This document shows, piece by piece, positions 1 through 8,816 of a stretch of DNA of 64,000 bases. The stretch spans positions 62,001 to 126,000 of the forward strand of contig CAVQEZ010000014.1 in NCBI GenBank assembly GCA_963711635.1, written 5' to 3'. Both the position numbers and the translations under genes were made by a program. Position 1 is the first letter of the stretch, and each line of letters starts with the position of its first letter. Source of the stretch: CADEED01 sp963711635 (GTDB taxonomy: Bacteria; Pseudomonadota; Gammaproteobacteria; Steroidobacterales; Steroidobacteraceae). Under the pieces are notes generated by a model, which was given only the letters and a program-made list of their open reading frames with translations, searched no databases and was not told the origin of the DNA.

Positions 1-462
1 CTCATCCAGCACCAGTAGTTTGGGCCGGAAGGCCAGCGCGCCCACCAGCAGCGATTTGAGGCGCATGCCGTGCGAGAGGTGCTTGATCTTGCGCGCGGGC
101 GGCAACTCGAACTGTTCGCAGAGCGCCTGTTCGAGGCTGCGGTCCCAGCTGGGATAGAGCTGGCGCAGGTAGTCGAAGTACTGCGCGAGCGTGAGTCCTT
201 CAGGCGGCTGCTGGCTTTCCGAGACGTACCCGATCCGCGCGAAATCCCGCGGCGCGAGCCGCCGCGACGGCGTGCCGAGCACGGTGATGTCGCCGCGATC
301 GGGGCGCAGGATATTCATCAGCATGCGGATGGTGGTGGTCTTGCCGGTGCCGTTGGGACCGATCAGCGCGAACACCGAGCCTTCCGGCACGCTCAGGCTG
401 AGATCCTCGATGGCCTCGAAGCGGCCAAAACGTTTCGCGACGTGATGAGTCTCGATGATCAT
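1..462 (-). CDS. ABC transporter ATP-binding protein (C-terminal part outside window)
   Basis: ATP-hydrolysing subunit of an ABC transporter; the gene starts at 462 (MIIETHHVAKRFG) and runs off the left edge, so only the first 154 residues are visible. Seen: Walker A GPNGTGKTT near residue 36, signature-like LSHGM, and Walker B LLVLDE at the edge. It begins 6 bp after the stop of the GntR regulator, which makes a regulator-ATPase operon like ytrAB of Bacillus. The transported substrate cannot be told. A membrane subunit would be expected to the left of the window. Confidence 0.9.
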   Translation of the reverse strand, partial: MIIETHHVAKRFGRFEAIEDLSLSVPEGSVFALIGPNGTGKTTTIRMLMNILRPDRGDITVLGTPSRRLAPRDFARIGYVSESQQPPEGLTLAQYFDYLRQLYPSWDRSLEQALCEQFELPPARKIKHLSHGMRLKSLLVGALAFRPKLLVLDE

Positions 463-468
463 GCGCCG

Positions 469-870
469 CTACTCATTCGATACGGACTTGAGGCCGCGCA
501 GATCGGTCCAGGTTTCTTCGACCGCGTGCTGCACTTCGCCGAGGCCTGCGCCCACGCGCATGGCTTCCACGACGAGCTTTTCCACTTCATCTTCGAGCAG
601 TCGCTTGCGGTCGCCGGCGCGCGCTTTGGGCGGCTGCGCCACCACGGTCCCCACGCCCGGCTGCGCCGTCAACCAGCGTTCCTGGATCAGGTGCTGCACC
701 ACCTTGTGGGCGGTGTTCGGATGGATTTTCAGATCCAGCGCCAGCGTGCGCACGGAGGGAAAAGCTTCACCGGCCTTCAGCTCACCGGCCAGGATGGCTT
801 TGACGGCGGCGAAGCACACCTGGTCGAAGATGGACTGGCCGGGGCCGAACTTGACCTTGAACGGGACCAT
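469..870 (-). CDS. GntR-family regulator, YtrA-like
   Basis: A 133-residue DNA-binding repressor-type protein. The N-terminal winged helix is clear (PSVRTLALDLKIHPNTAHKV, then a QPGVGTVV wing). Only about 50 residues follow it, instead of a large effector domain, which is the hallmark of the YtrA subfamily. The start at MVPFKVKF (870) is chosen over an upstream ATG at 927 because the latter would place a palindrome inside the coding region. It is immediately followed by an ABC ATPase gene, the usual YtrA arrangement; autoregulation through the palindrome at 902-926 is inferred. Confidence 0.85.
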   Translation of the reverse strand: MVPFKVKFGPGQSIFDQVCFAAVKAILAGELKAGEAFPSVRTLALDLKIHPNTAHKVVQHLIQERWLTAQPGVGTVVAQPPKARAGDRKRLLEDEVEKLVVEAMRVGAGLGEVQHAVEETWTDLRGLKSVSNE

Positions 871-901
871 GGGCGCTCCTGTGAGTGAGCGGATCGTAAC
901 A

Positions 902-926
902 TGTGTCACAGGACTAGTGTGACACA
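902..926. promoter_or_regulatory. Perfect inverted repeat, probable operator of the GntR/ABC operon
   Basis: Arms TGTGTCAC (902-909) and GTGACACA (919-926) are perfect reverse complements around a 9-nt spacer. The repeat ends 32 bp upstream of the regulator start at 870. Its place and symmetry fit a dimeric GntR-family repressor site; binding is inferred. Confidence 0.55.
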
Positions 927-1061
927 AGGGAGGGCGCCGCTGGTTATCGGTGCCTGTCTCAACTGAGCGCGAATTTTTTTACGCGCGCCGCGGAACGGAA
1001 CGGGCGGTGGGCATGCCGCGCGCCGGTCGACCTTACTACTCTACGTTCCCATGTAAGACAG

Positions 1062-1074
1062 GCGTAACTTACGC
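1062..1074. promoter_or_regulatory. 13-nt palindrome upstream of TonB receptor
   Basis: GCGTAA-C-TTACGC is a perfect inverted repeat with a one-base centre, ending 43 bp before the receptor start. It is a possible operator; no cognate regulator is identified. The rest of the 930-1117 interval shows no gene. Confidence 0.35.
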
Positions 1075-1117
1075 AAAAGTCCAAGGCAGCTAACTCGACC
1101 AACAAGTGGGGGTTTCC

Positions 1118-3769
1118 GTGGAGACGACAGTCAAACACCGCTCGAACATCGTGCGGTACTGCGTAGCGGCGGCGTTGGGTACGGCATTGGTCGGCAGTCC
1201 GGCCATGGCCCAGGAACAATCGCTCGAGGAAATCGTGGTGACGGCGCAGAAGCGCGAACAGAACGTGCAGCGCGTTCCGATTGCGATCTCCGCGTTCACG
1301 ACCGAAACACTGCAATCGAAAGACATCGGCGAGATCGGCGCGCTCACGCGACTTGCCCCGAACGTCAACCTCGACACCGGCTCACCCTTCTCGGGCGACA
1401 CCTCGGTGTTGTCGGCGTCCATCCGCGGCATCGGCCAGGACGATTTCGCGTTCAACCTGGATCCCGGCGTGGGCGTCTACGTGGACGGCGTGTACCTGGC
1501 GCGCACCATCGGCGCGAACCAGAGCCTGCTGGACATCGACCGCATCGAAATCCTGAAGGGACCGCAGGGCACCCTGTTCGGCCGCAACACCATCGGCGGC
1601 GCGATCAGCATCGTCACGCACACGCCCGGTGACAAACCGCGCTTCCTCGCCAGCGCCACCACGGGCAGTTTCAATCGACGCGACATCTCCGCCACGGCGG
1701 ACTTTCCGCTCGCCGACAATTTCCTCACTTCCCTGAGCTTCTCGTCGCAGACGCGCGATGGCTACCAGGAAGTCATTCCGTTCCCGACGGACACCGAGCT
1801 CGGCCAGGTGCCGTGGGTCGTCGATCCGCAGCACGCCTTCCCCAAGGCGGGCTATGCCACCTCGGACGACAAGGGCGGGCAGAACGTGCAGGTGATCCGC
1901 GGCAAGGCGCTGTGGAAGGTCACCGACAAATTCAACGTGACCATCGCCGGCGACTACGCGCACCAGGATCAGTCGTCCTACCCGACGACGGTGCTCGACG
2001 TGACGACGCCCGCGGGCGACAACCTGCCGACGGTGTTCGATGCCTGGCCTCCAGGCCCATACGGCTTCATGGGTGCTAACTACAACTTCTGCATCAGCAC
2101 ACCGGCGGCTTTGCTCAATGATCCGGCCGCGTTCGGCGCGGCGACCGGCGCGCCGCCGTTCTTCAGTACCGCGGTGGGCGGATTGTGCGGACCGCGAGCG
2201 CAGGGCCTGGGGCTCGCGCCGGGTGGTGCGCCGCTGGGCGGCGCGGGTTACGTCGGCGGTCCGGTGCCCTACACGCCGGGCGGCGTCGCGGGCAATCCTT
2301 CCGGCCCGGCACCGCGCATCTACTGGAACCTCGCCAACACGCAGACCGGCGACATCGACAAGACCTACGCCAGCGGCCCGAGCTTCGCGCGTTACGACGC
2401 CTGGGGCGCATCGGTCACTCTCGACTTCGACATTTCCGACTCGATGGCGTTCAAGTCGATCACCGGCGCGCGCGGCATCGACTGGAAGGTGGGCGTCGAC
2501 CTCGACGGCCTGCCCGAGACCATCCAGGAAGTGACGGATCACCAGGCGCAGAAACAGTTCACGCAGGAGTTCCAGCTCACCGGCAAGGCGCTCGGCGACA
2601 AGCTCGACTACGTCGCGGGCCTGTACTGGTTCCAGGAAGAAGGCTTCGTGCACGACTTCGTGCCGTTCGGCAGCACGCTGTACATCTACGACGTGGCGAA
2701 CGACGTCGACACCAAGTCATACGCCGCGTTCTTCCACACCGACTACAACTTCAACGACAGCTTCGGCATCACGGTGGGCGCGCGTTACTCGAAGGACGAC
2801 AAGAAGTTCGAAGGTGGTCAGGCCGACCTCGACGGCTACAACTACAAGTCCTCGGGATGCTGGGGCGCGAACGGTCCGGACATGGCGTGCTGGGCGGCGT
2901 TTGCCGGTGCGGTCGGACTCGCGCCGTTCCCGGATCCCACCAACCCGTACCGCTACTTTCCGCCCGGCGAACAGAGCCAGGAATACGACGTGTTCACGCC
3001 GACGTTGGGGGCGCAGTTCCACCTCAATCCCGACGCGATGCTGTACGCGAGTTTTTCGAAGGGCTTCAAGGCCGGCGGCTGGACCACGCGTCTCTCGAAC
3101 CCGGTCGCCGACATCGATGAGGCGGCTTTCGGTCCCGAGAAAAGCGAGACCTACGAGCTGGGATTGAAATCCCAGTTCTTCGATCATCGCGTGCAGGCCA
3201 ACGTGGCGGTCTTCTGGACCGACTACACCGGCATCCAGCTGCAGATCCAGGAAGGTGCTTCACCGGTGTCGCAGAACGCGGGTGACGCGGAGCTCAAGGG
3301 CGCGGAGCTCGAGCTCGAGGCCATCATCGGGGGCGGTTTCTCGCTGAATCTCGCCGCGGGCTACGTCGACGCCGAGTACACGCGGCTCTTGACCTCCGTG
3401 ACGGGCATCACGCTGGACACGGACCTGCCGAAGACGCCCGAGTACAAGTTCACGGTGAGTCCGACATGGGACGTGCACCTCGCCAACACCGGCAAGCTGC
3501 GCTTCGCGGTGGACTACACGAACACCGCCTCACTGTTCAACGATGCACCAAACACACCGTTGCTCGCGCGTCCCTCCACCGACAACCTGGCCGCGTCCAT
3601 CGCCTATTACTCGCCCGAAGAGAAATACGTGGTGACGTTCGGCGGCAGCAATCTCACCGACGACCGCTACCTCATCGTGGGCTCGGTGAACGGAGCGGAA
3701 GGCGAGACCGTGGGCACCTACAATCCGCCGCGCCAGTGGTACCTGGGGCTGCGCATGAAGTTCGAGTGA
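1118..3769 (+). CDS. TonB-dependent receptor
   Basis: Outer-membrane gated channel that imports a bulky nutrient using TonB/ExbBD energy; 883 residues. A signal peptide ends near AMAQEQ and is followed by a TonB-box-like segment (EEIVVTAQKR). The plug domain has SASIRGIGQDD and the IEILKGPQGTLFGRNTIGG motif, and the barrel ends with the aromatic C-terminal strand (YLGLRMKFE). GTG at 1118 is preferred because GGGGGT lies 7 nt upstream; GTG at 1106 is in frame and possible. A Gly/Pro/Ala-rich stretch around 2040-2340 looks like a long surface loop. The frame is intact, unlike the second receptor. The neighbouring oxidase and HxlR gene may act on the same substrate (inference). Confidence 0.92.
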   Translation: METTVKHRSNIVRYCVAAALGTALVGSPAMAQEQSLEEIVVTAQKREQNVQRVPIAISAFTTETLQSKDIGEIGALTRLAPNVNLDTGSPFSGDTSVLSASIRGIGQDDFAFNLDPGVGVYVDGVYLARTIGANQSLLDIDRIEILKGPQGTLFGRNTIGGAISIVTHTPGDKPRFLASATTGSFNRRDISATADFPLADNFLTSLSFSSQTRDGYQEVIPFPTDTELGQVPWVVDPQHAFPKAGYATSDDKGGQNVQVIRGKALWKVTDKFNVTIAGDYAHQDQSSYPTTVLDVTTPAGDNLPTVFDAWPPGPYGFMGANYNFCISTPAALLNDPAAFGAATGAPPFFSTAVGGLCGPRAQGLGLAPGGAPLGGAGYVGGPVPYTPGGVAGNPSGPAPRIYWNLANTQTGDIDKTYASGPSFARYDAWGASVTLDFDISDSMAFKSITGARGIDWKVGVDLDGLPETIQEVTDHQAQKQFTQEFQLTGKALGDKLDYVAGLYWFQEEGFVHDFVPFGSTLYIYDVANDVDTKSYAAFFHTDYNFNDSFGITVGARYSKDDKKFEGGQADLDGYNYKSSGCWGANGPDMACWAAFAGAVGLAPFPDPTNPYRYFPPGEQSQEYDVFTPTLGAQFHLNPDAMLYASFSKGFKAGGWTTRLSNPVADIDEAAFGPEKSETYELGLKSQFFDHRVQANVAVFWTDYTGIQLQIQEGASPVSQNAGDAELKGAELELEAIIGGGFSLNLAAGYVDAEYTRLLTSVTGITLDTDLPKTPEYKFTVSPTWDVHLANTGKLRFAVDYTNTASLFNDAPNTPLLARPSTDNLAASIAYYSPEEKYVVTFGGSNLTDDRYLIVGSVNGAEGETVGTYNPPRQWYLGLRMKFE

Positions 3770-3846
3770 TCCCTCCGGGGGTACTTCATTTTGCGTACTA
3801 GTTGAATGGTTCCTCCCGGCGGACGATGTCCGTCGCGGAGGTGACC

Positions 3847-5281
3847 ATGGAACGAAGGACATTCTGCAGGACGGCCGCACAGGTACTCGGCGCCGTTGCG
3901 TTGACCCGTGTGAATGCGGCGTCCGGGCTTGCCGCCTTCGGCCGCAAAGACATCGCCGACTTTCGCGCCGGACTGCACGGTCAGCTCCTGCTCGCCGGCG
4001 ACCCCACGTATGACACGGTCCGCAAGGTCTGGAACGGTGCTTTCGATCGCCGGCCGGCGCTGATCGCGCGTTGCGCGGACGGCCCTGATGTCGCGCGCTC
4101 GATCGGATTTGCGCGCGCGCACGATTTGCCGATCGCCGTACGCGGCGGTGGACACAGCTTCGCCGGGCATTCGAGTTGCGATGGCGGGCTGATGATCGAC
4201 CTGTCGGCGATGCGCGCCGTAGAGGTGCGTCCGCAGGCCCGCCGCATCCGGGTCGAGGCGGGCGTGTTGCTCGGCGAGCTCGATGGTGCGGCATTCAAGA
4301 CAGGGCTCGTGACCAGTACCGGCACTGTCTCGCAAACCGGGATCGCGGGCCTCGCGCTCGGCGGCGGATTTGGTCGGATGGCACGGAAGTTAGGCTTGGC
4401 CTGCGACAATCTGCTCGGCGCGGACGTGGTCACCGCCGATGGCAAGCAACTTCGCGCCGGCGCACGCGAAAACCCGGACCTCTTCTGGGCGCTGCGCGGC
4501 GGCGGCGGAAACTTCGGCATCGTGACCTCGTTCGACTTCCAGCTGCACCCGGCGCCCGCGTCGACGATCGGCGGGGAGCTGGCGTTCCAGTTCGTCAAGC
4601 CGCGTGAGCTGTTGCGCGCCTATGCGGATTTCGCCGCAGGTGCATCCAGGGAGTTCTCGGCCATGCTCGATATCGTGCCCACGTCTGAAGGACGCCTGGT
4701 CGGTGCTCGATATCTGTCACTGCGGTGAACTCGATGCGGCCGAGCGCGAGCTCGCCACGCTCCGCAAGATCGGCTTGGTGGCGAAAGACTCATTGCGCCC
4801 CACACCCTACGTGGAGCTGCAATCGCAGGGCGACAAGAACTCTCCCGCCGGGCGCGGCTACTACCTCAAGTCCGGTTTCGTTGATGGAATCACGCCCAGC
4901 CTCATCGACGCCGTCGTCGACATCCTCGAGGCCGGGCCGGCACCGCGTTGCATCGCGGCCTTCCTGCAGCTCGGTGGTGCGATCTCGCGCGTGGCGCCCG
5001 AGTCCACGGCCTATTGGCATCGTGGTGCGCAACACCAGGTGGTGCTCGCGAGCTCCTGGGATACGCCCGCGGAGGCTGACGCACCGCGTCAGTGGGTGCA
5101 GCAGGGCTGGAAGACGCTCGAACCCCACACTCCAGGCTTCTATGTGAATCTCCTGGGGCCGGACGAGAGCGCGCGGCGCATCCGCAACACCTACGGCGGG
5201 AATTATGATCGGCTCGTAACGCTCAAGCGGAGGTACGATCCCACCAACCTCTTCCGGCGTAACGCGAACATACCGACATGA
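3847..5281 (+). CDS. FAD-linked oxidase, berberine-bridge type, Tat-exported (one frameshift)
   Basis: FAD-binding oxidoreductase of the BBE-like family (477 residues after correction), oxidising an unknown alcohol or sugar. ATG at 3847 follows a strong GGAGGTG. The N-terminus ERRTFCRTAA looks like a twin-arginine signal. The FAD domain shows VRGGGHSFAGHS (the conserved flavinylation His), TGIAGLALGGGFG and LRGGGGNFGIV. The C-terminus has the family-typical NTYGGNYDRLVTLKRRYDP. The frame breaks near 4707 (GRLV/VLDICHCG); removing one G restores it. It overlaps the next start by ATGA, so HxlR is co-translated. Confidence 0.85.
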
Positions 5282-6015
5282 AACGTGGTTATGGCCAGTA
5301 CTGTCCGCTCGCACTCGCGGCGGAGTTGCTGTGTGAACGATGGACGCTGCTGATCGTCAGCCGGCTGATCGACGGCTGCACGCAGTTCAACGAGATTCAG
5401 CGCGGAGTGCCGCGGATCACGCCCGCGATGCTGTCGAAGCGCTTGCGCGAGCTCGTGCGTGCCGGCCTGGTGATCAGCAAGCCGGCGCCCCGCGGCAGCG
5501 CGCGCGACTATCTACTCACGGATGCAGGCCGCGAGTTGGGGCCGCTGATCGAAAGCCTCGCCATGTGGGGCCAGAACTGGGCACGCGACATGTTTTCGGA
5601 CGATCTCGACCCGGCGTTTCTCGCATGGAGCATGCACACGCGTTTGGATATCGCGCGACTGCCTCCCGGCCGACTGGTGCTCGGATTCGAGTTCACGGGT
5701 GCACCGCGCGATCGCTGGCGGTTCTGGCTGATCTCACAGGATGGGACCGTCGATATGTGCCTGAAGGATCCGGGCTTCGAGCTCGACGTCTGTGTGCGCG
5801 CGGATCTGCGACTCTTCGTCGAAGCCTGGCGCGGGATCCGGGACATGCGCGCGGAAATTCGCGCGCGGCGCATCGCGGTGATCGGCCCGCCGAAGCTCAC
5901 CAGGGAATTTCCCGACTGGCTGCGCCTGAGCCAGCTCGCGCCCTACGAGCGCAAGAAGCCGGGACGCGAACGGCGGCTCGCGTGCGCCGCCCCGCGGGAG
6001 ATCAGTTCAACTTGA
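5278..6015 (+). CDS. HxlR-family transcriptional regulator with C-terminal extension
   Basis: A 245-residue regulator. Residues 9-95 are an HxlR/MarR-like winged helix (CPLALAAELLCERWTLLIVS, then ITPAMLSKRLRELVRAGLVI). About 130 residues follow (from about 110), resembling the SCP2-like sterol-carrier extension seen in larger HxlR proteins; that part is judged on position and hydrophobic pattern only. The start overlaps the oxidase stop (ATGA), so the pair is one operon, and it probably controls the oxidase genes. The 3' end overlaps the convergent gene ending at 6002. Confidence 0.85.
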   Translation: MKRGYGQYCPLALAAELLCERWTLLIVSRLIDGCTQFNEIQRGVPRITPAMLSKRLRELVRAGLVISKPAPRGSARDYLLTDAGRELGPLIESLAMWGQNWARDMFSDDLDPAFLAWSMHTRLDIARLPPGRLVLGFEFTGAPRDRWRFWLISQDGTVDMCLKDPGFELDVCVRADLRLFVEAWRGIRDMRAEIRARRIAVIGPPKLTREFPDWLRLSQLAPYERKKPGRERRLACAAPREISST

Positions 6016-6544
6016 GCTTGAACGGGAACTCCATGGTGCATGGGGTTCCCTGGCACAACGCGGGCTTGAACTTCGACATCATGAAGACCGACTGCACGTA
6101 CTGCGTCATTTCACGAGCGTTGGGGCCGCCGACGCCACCCAGGTCCTGAACCTTGATCGCGTTGCCGTCCGGGCCGACGGTCACGGCGAGATTCAGCTCG
6201 CCCCGCGCCTGCATCACGTTCTGACCTTTCTTGATGTTGTTGAAGATGGGCTTGATGCCCTGAACGGGGAAGGGCGGCTCATCACCATCTCCAAGTGATG
6301 CGTACAGCGCGCGGAATTCCGTCTTTTGCTCCGGCGTGAGCTGGTCGTAGGTCTTGTTGAGCGGGATGTTCGACCTCCACCTGAGCTCTTTCTTCAGCAT
6401 GGTGCCGGTCGACGTGGTCGCCGAATTCGTCAGGCGAGTCGGAGCGTCGGGTATGCCGTGCTCACTGCTGGCCGTCTGCGCCTGCGCGATCGTGACTGTG
6501 CACGCCAAGAGCGCGACGAGCAGGCCAAGCTTCTGGGTATTCAT
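6002..6544 (-). CDS. Secreted protein with TonB C-terminal-like domain, copy A
   Basis: A 180-residue protein with a signal peptide (MNTQKLGLLVALLACTVTIAQAQ). After a linker comes a LRWRSNIPLNKTYDQLTPEQK segment. The second half has a strand pattern like the periplasmic TonB C-terminal domain (ARGELNLAVTVGPDGNAIKV) and ends with a CQGTPC cysteine pair. AAAAGGA precedes the ATG at 6544. It is a tandem paralogue of the gene at 6556-7095, 11 bp away. There is no N-terminal anchor to reach ExbB, so an energy-transducing role is unlikely; function unknown. Confidence 0.75.
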   Translation of the reverse strand: MNTQKLGLLVALLACTVTIAQAQTASSEHGIPDAPTRLTNSATTSTGTMLKKELRWRSNIPLNKTYDQLTPEQKTEFRALYASLGDGDEPPFPVQGIKPIFNNIKKGQNVMQARGELNLAVTVGPDGNAIKVQDLGGVGGPNAREMTQYVQSVFMMSKFKPALCQGTPCTMEFPFKLKLN

Positions 6545-6555
6545 GTGATCCTTTT

Positions 6556-7095
6556 TTAGCCGGTCTTCAGCTTTTGCGTGAAGCGGAACTGCATGGTGCA
6601 AGGCGTTCCGCTGCACACCCCGGGCTTGTACTTCGTCTCGAGAAGAACGTGCTCCGTGGTTTCCATGATCCGCGGGTTGATCACATTGCTGAAGTTCTCG
6701 ACTTTGGTCGCTTTTCCATCCGGGCCCACGGTCACGACCATGTTCAGCTCGCCACGGGCCTGGAGGATGTTCTGTGCGTTCCTGACGACGTTGAATATGG
6801 GTTTGATCCCTCTCTCCGGAAAGGGTGGCTCGTCGCCCGGCGGCAGCGACTGGTACATCGCGTGCAATGCTTCCTTCTGCTCTGGTGTGAGCTCCTCATA
6901 GGTCTTGTTCAGAGGAATCTTGGACTCCCACCTGAGGTCCTTTTTGAGGATGGTGCCCGTGCTCTTGGTCGATTCGTTGACCACTTGCGTCGGAGTGTTG
7001 GAGGGCAACAGCTGCCCTCCGGTCGACTGCGCCTGCGCGATCGTGAATGTGCCTGCGGAAATAGCGATGAAGAGACAAACCTTGAATGAATTCAT
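6556..7095 (-). CDS. Secreted protein with TonB C-terminal-like domain, copy B
   Basis: A 179-residue paralogue of the downstream gene. It has the same layout: signal peptide ending at AQAQ, LRWESKIPLNKTYEELTPEQK, GEPPFP-like proline segment, ARGELNMVVTVGPDGKATKV, and a closing CSGTPC pair that probably forms a disulfide. The two copies are similar across their whole length, showing a tandem duplication. This is the promoter-proximal copy of a two-gene operon. Function unknown; the shared disulfide and the lack of a membrane anchor suggest a soluble periplasmic protein. Confidence 0.75.
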   Translation of the reverse strand: MNSFKVCLFIAISAGTFTIAQAQSTGGQLLPSNTPTQVVNESTKSTGTILKKDLRWESKIPLNKTYEELTPEQKEALHAMYQSLPPGDEPPFPERGIKPIFNVVRNAQNILQARGELNMVVTVGPDGKATKVENFSNVINPRIMETTEHVLLETKYKPGVCSGTPCTMQFRFTQKLKTG

Positions 7096-7191
7096 GTCGA
7101 AACTTCACCACGCTCGGGCTTTCCGGTCAATCGTGCACACGCATGCGCGGCGGGCATAAGATCGCCATCCCGCCAGCTCAGGAGAACCCCG

Positions 7192-8142
7192 ATGCCGCAA
7201 TCTTCAAGAAGTGTGATCTCGTTCTTCGCCATTGCCGTTTTCGCGACGCTCGCCGGGTGTTCGAAAACTGCGGAAGAACCAGCCCCGGCAGCGGCTGCTC
7301 CTGTGCCGGCGGCAGAAAATCAGCCCGCCGCGAGCCAGGCAGCGGGAACTTTCAAAATTGGCGAACTGTCCGCCATGGCTCTGCGAGATGGTGATCTGGA
7401 ACTGCCCAATGACAACAAGGTTTTCGGCGTGGGTCGCACGCCCGCGGACGTGGCCGCGGTGCTCAGCGCCGCCGGGCAGCCCACCGACAAACTCAAGCTC
7501 GAGATCCATCCGCTGCTGGTGAAGACCGCCGACCGCGTGCTGTTGTTCGATACGGGCGCGGGAAACAACTTCGGGCCGGGCGCCGGCAAACTATCCGGCT
7601 CCCTGGCGCAAGCGGGCGTCGACCCGCAAAGCGTCACGGACATTTTCATCTCGCATTCTCACGGCGATCACGTGGGCGGGCTCGTGAACGCCGAGGGCAA
7701 CCTGGCTTTTCCGAACGCCTCGATTCATCTGTCGCAGCCCGAGTGGGCCTACATGTCCGGGCTCGATCATTACAAGGCGATCGTTCCGGTGCTCGCCGCC
7801 AAGGTCGGCGCTTTCGCGCCGGGCGCCGAGCTCGTGCCCGGTGTCGTGACGGCCGTGGAGATCAAGGGCCACACGCCAGGCCATTCGGGTTACCGGATCA
7901 CGTCGGGATCCGACTCACTGCTCTATGTCGGCGATTCGATGCACCACTTCATTGTTTCCGTGCAGAAGCCGCAATGGACCATTGCCTTCGATGGCGACGC
8001 CGCGACCGCCTCGGCCAGCCGCGTCGCGTTGATTTCGCAACTGGCGACCAGTGGCGAGCGCGTTTACGCCGTGCACTTTCCGTTTCCCGGACTGGGGAAG
8101 ATGGAGAAGCGCGGTGATGGGTTCGTGTGGGTGGCCGAGTGA
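7192..8142 (+). CDS. Metallo-beta-lactamase-fold lipoprotein
   Basis: Lipid-anchored hydrolase of 316 residues. The signal peptide ends in a lipobox (LAGC, Cys22-23 region), followed by an Ala/Pro-rich linker. The MBL fold carries the zinc motif HSHGDHVGG, a downstream GHTPGHSGY histidine, LYVGDSMHH and the late AVHFPFPG histidine. These match periplasmic MBL hydrolases of the N-acyl-homoserine-lactonase-like group; the substrate is not predictable. Its stop overlaps the GTG of the next gene, so the two are translationally coupled. Confidence 0.85.
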   Translation: MPQSSRSVISFFAIAVFATLAGCSKTAEEPAPAAAAPVPAAENQPAASQAAGTFKIGELSAMALRDGDLELPNDNKVFGVGRTPADVAAVLSAAGQPTDKLKLEIHPLLVKTADRVLLFDTGAGNNFGPGAGKLSGSLAQAGVDPQSVTDIFISHSHGDHVGGLVNAEGNLAFPNASIHLSQPEWAYMSGLDHYKAIVPVLAAKVGAFAPGAELVPGVVTAVEIKGHTPGHSGYRITSGSDSLLYVGDSMHHFIVSVQKPQWTIAFDGDAATASASRVALISQLATSGERVYAVHFPFPGLGKMEKRGDGFVWVAE

Positions 8143-8759
8143 TCACACTGACATCGGACAAGGCAGCGAAGCAGATACAGGTTCGCTGCGACGAGACGCG
8201 CCGGGAACAAGGCCAGTGGCTGGCTGATACGGTCGCGGGATTCGACGGTCGCGACGGTGGACTGGGCGACGGCGTCACGCTGGAAATCGGCTGGACGGTG
8301 TTCTATCTGCGCGGCCAGCCAGATGGATCGTTGCTGGTGTGCGAGCCCGACTACCAGACCGATCCCTACAAGACCGTACGCGCGGACGTCACCGCCTCAC
8401 TGACGGTGCTGGTGGCGCAAATCGACTTGCTGCGGGTGGTCAACCTGACGCCAGAGGCTTGCCGCTTCGACCAGCGGGTCGTCGTGAGGAAGGGCGCGCT
8501 GGACGAAGCACGGGTGTTCGCGCGGCGTCAAAAGCCGACCAAGGAAGACTCGGGTTGGTACATCGGTCCGGCCAGCGGCGTCGCCGCGACCCCGAAGGCG
8601 GAAGATCTCGAAGCCATCCCGCTGTACGAGCTCATGAATCGGCGGGCGCACATCCTGTTCGCGCTGGCACTGCCGGTGGACTACATGGTGATCTGGAACG
8701 GCACGGCCATCGAGGCGCTGGTGGATCCGCAGGGCCGCAATCTCTGGCACACCACTTGA
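8139..8759 (+). CDS. Hypothetical protein with DUF2185-like segment
   Basis: A 206-residue soluble protein without signal peptide or membrane segment. GTG at 8139 overlaps the preceding stop (GTGA). The middle has VVVRKGALDEARVFARRQKP followed by EDSGWYIGP, reminiscent of the DSGW motif of DUF2185 (immunity-like) proteins, but the match is short. The protein is probably cytosolic although it is coupled to a lipoprotein gene. Function unknown. Confidence 0.65.
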   Translation: MITLTSDKAAKQIQVRCDETRREQGQWLADTVAGFDGRDGGLGDGVTLEIGWTVFYLRGQPDGSLLVCEPDYQTDPYKTVRADVTASLTVLVAQIDLLRVVNLTPEACRFDQRVVVRKGALDEARVFARRQKPTKEDSGWYIGPASGVAATPKAEDLEAIPLYELMNRRAHILFALALPVDYMVIWNGTAIEALVDPQGRNLWHTT

Positions 8760-8762
8760 GAT

Positions 8763-8799
8763 AAAAAAGGCCCCGCCCGAGTTCGCTCGAGCGGGGCCT
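8763..8799 (-). terminator. Rho-independent terminator of the pectate lyase gene
   Basis: AGGCCCCGC (8768-8776) pairs perfectly with GCGGGGCCT (8791-8799), and an inner CGAG-TTCG-CTCG tetraloop hairpin extends the stem. The A-run at 8763-8768 becomes a U-run on the minus strand, so the terminator serves the leftward pectate lyase gene that stops at 8817. It may also block rightward transcription. Confidence 0.85.
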
Positions 8800-8816
8800 G
8801 CCTCCATAACAAACTA

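Noticed and set aside
1382..2653. 423-codon antisense open frame
   Set aside because: It lies opposite an intact TonB receptor; high GC makes long antisense frames common, and it has no recognisable domain.
8768..8799. Terminator of the rightward gene ending at 8759
   Set aside because: There is no T-run on the right side; the A-run on the left makes it a minus-strand terminator, although some effect on rightward transcription is possible.
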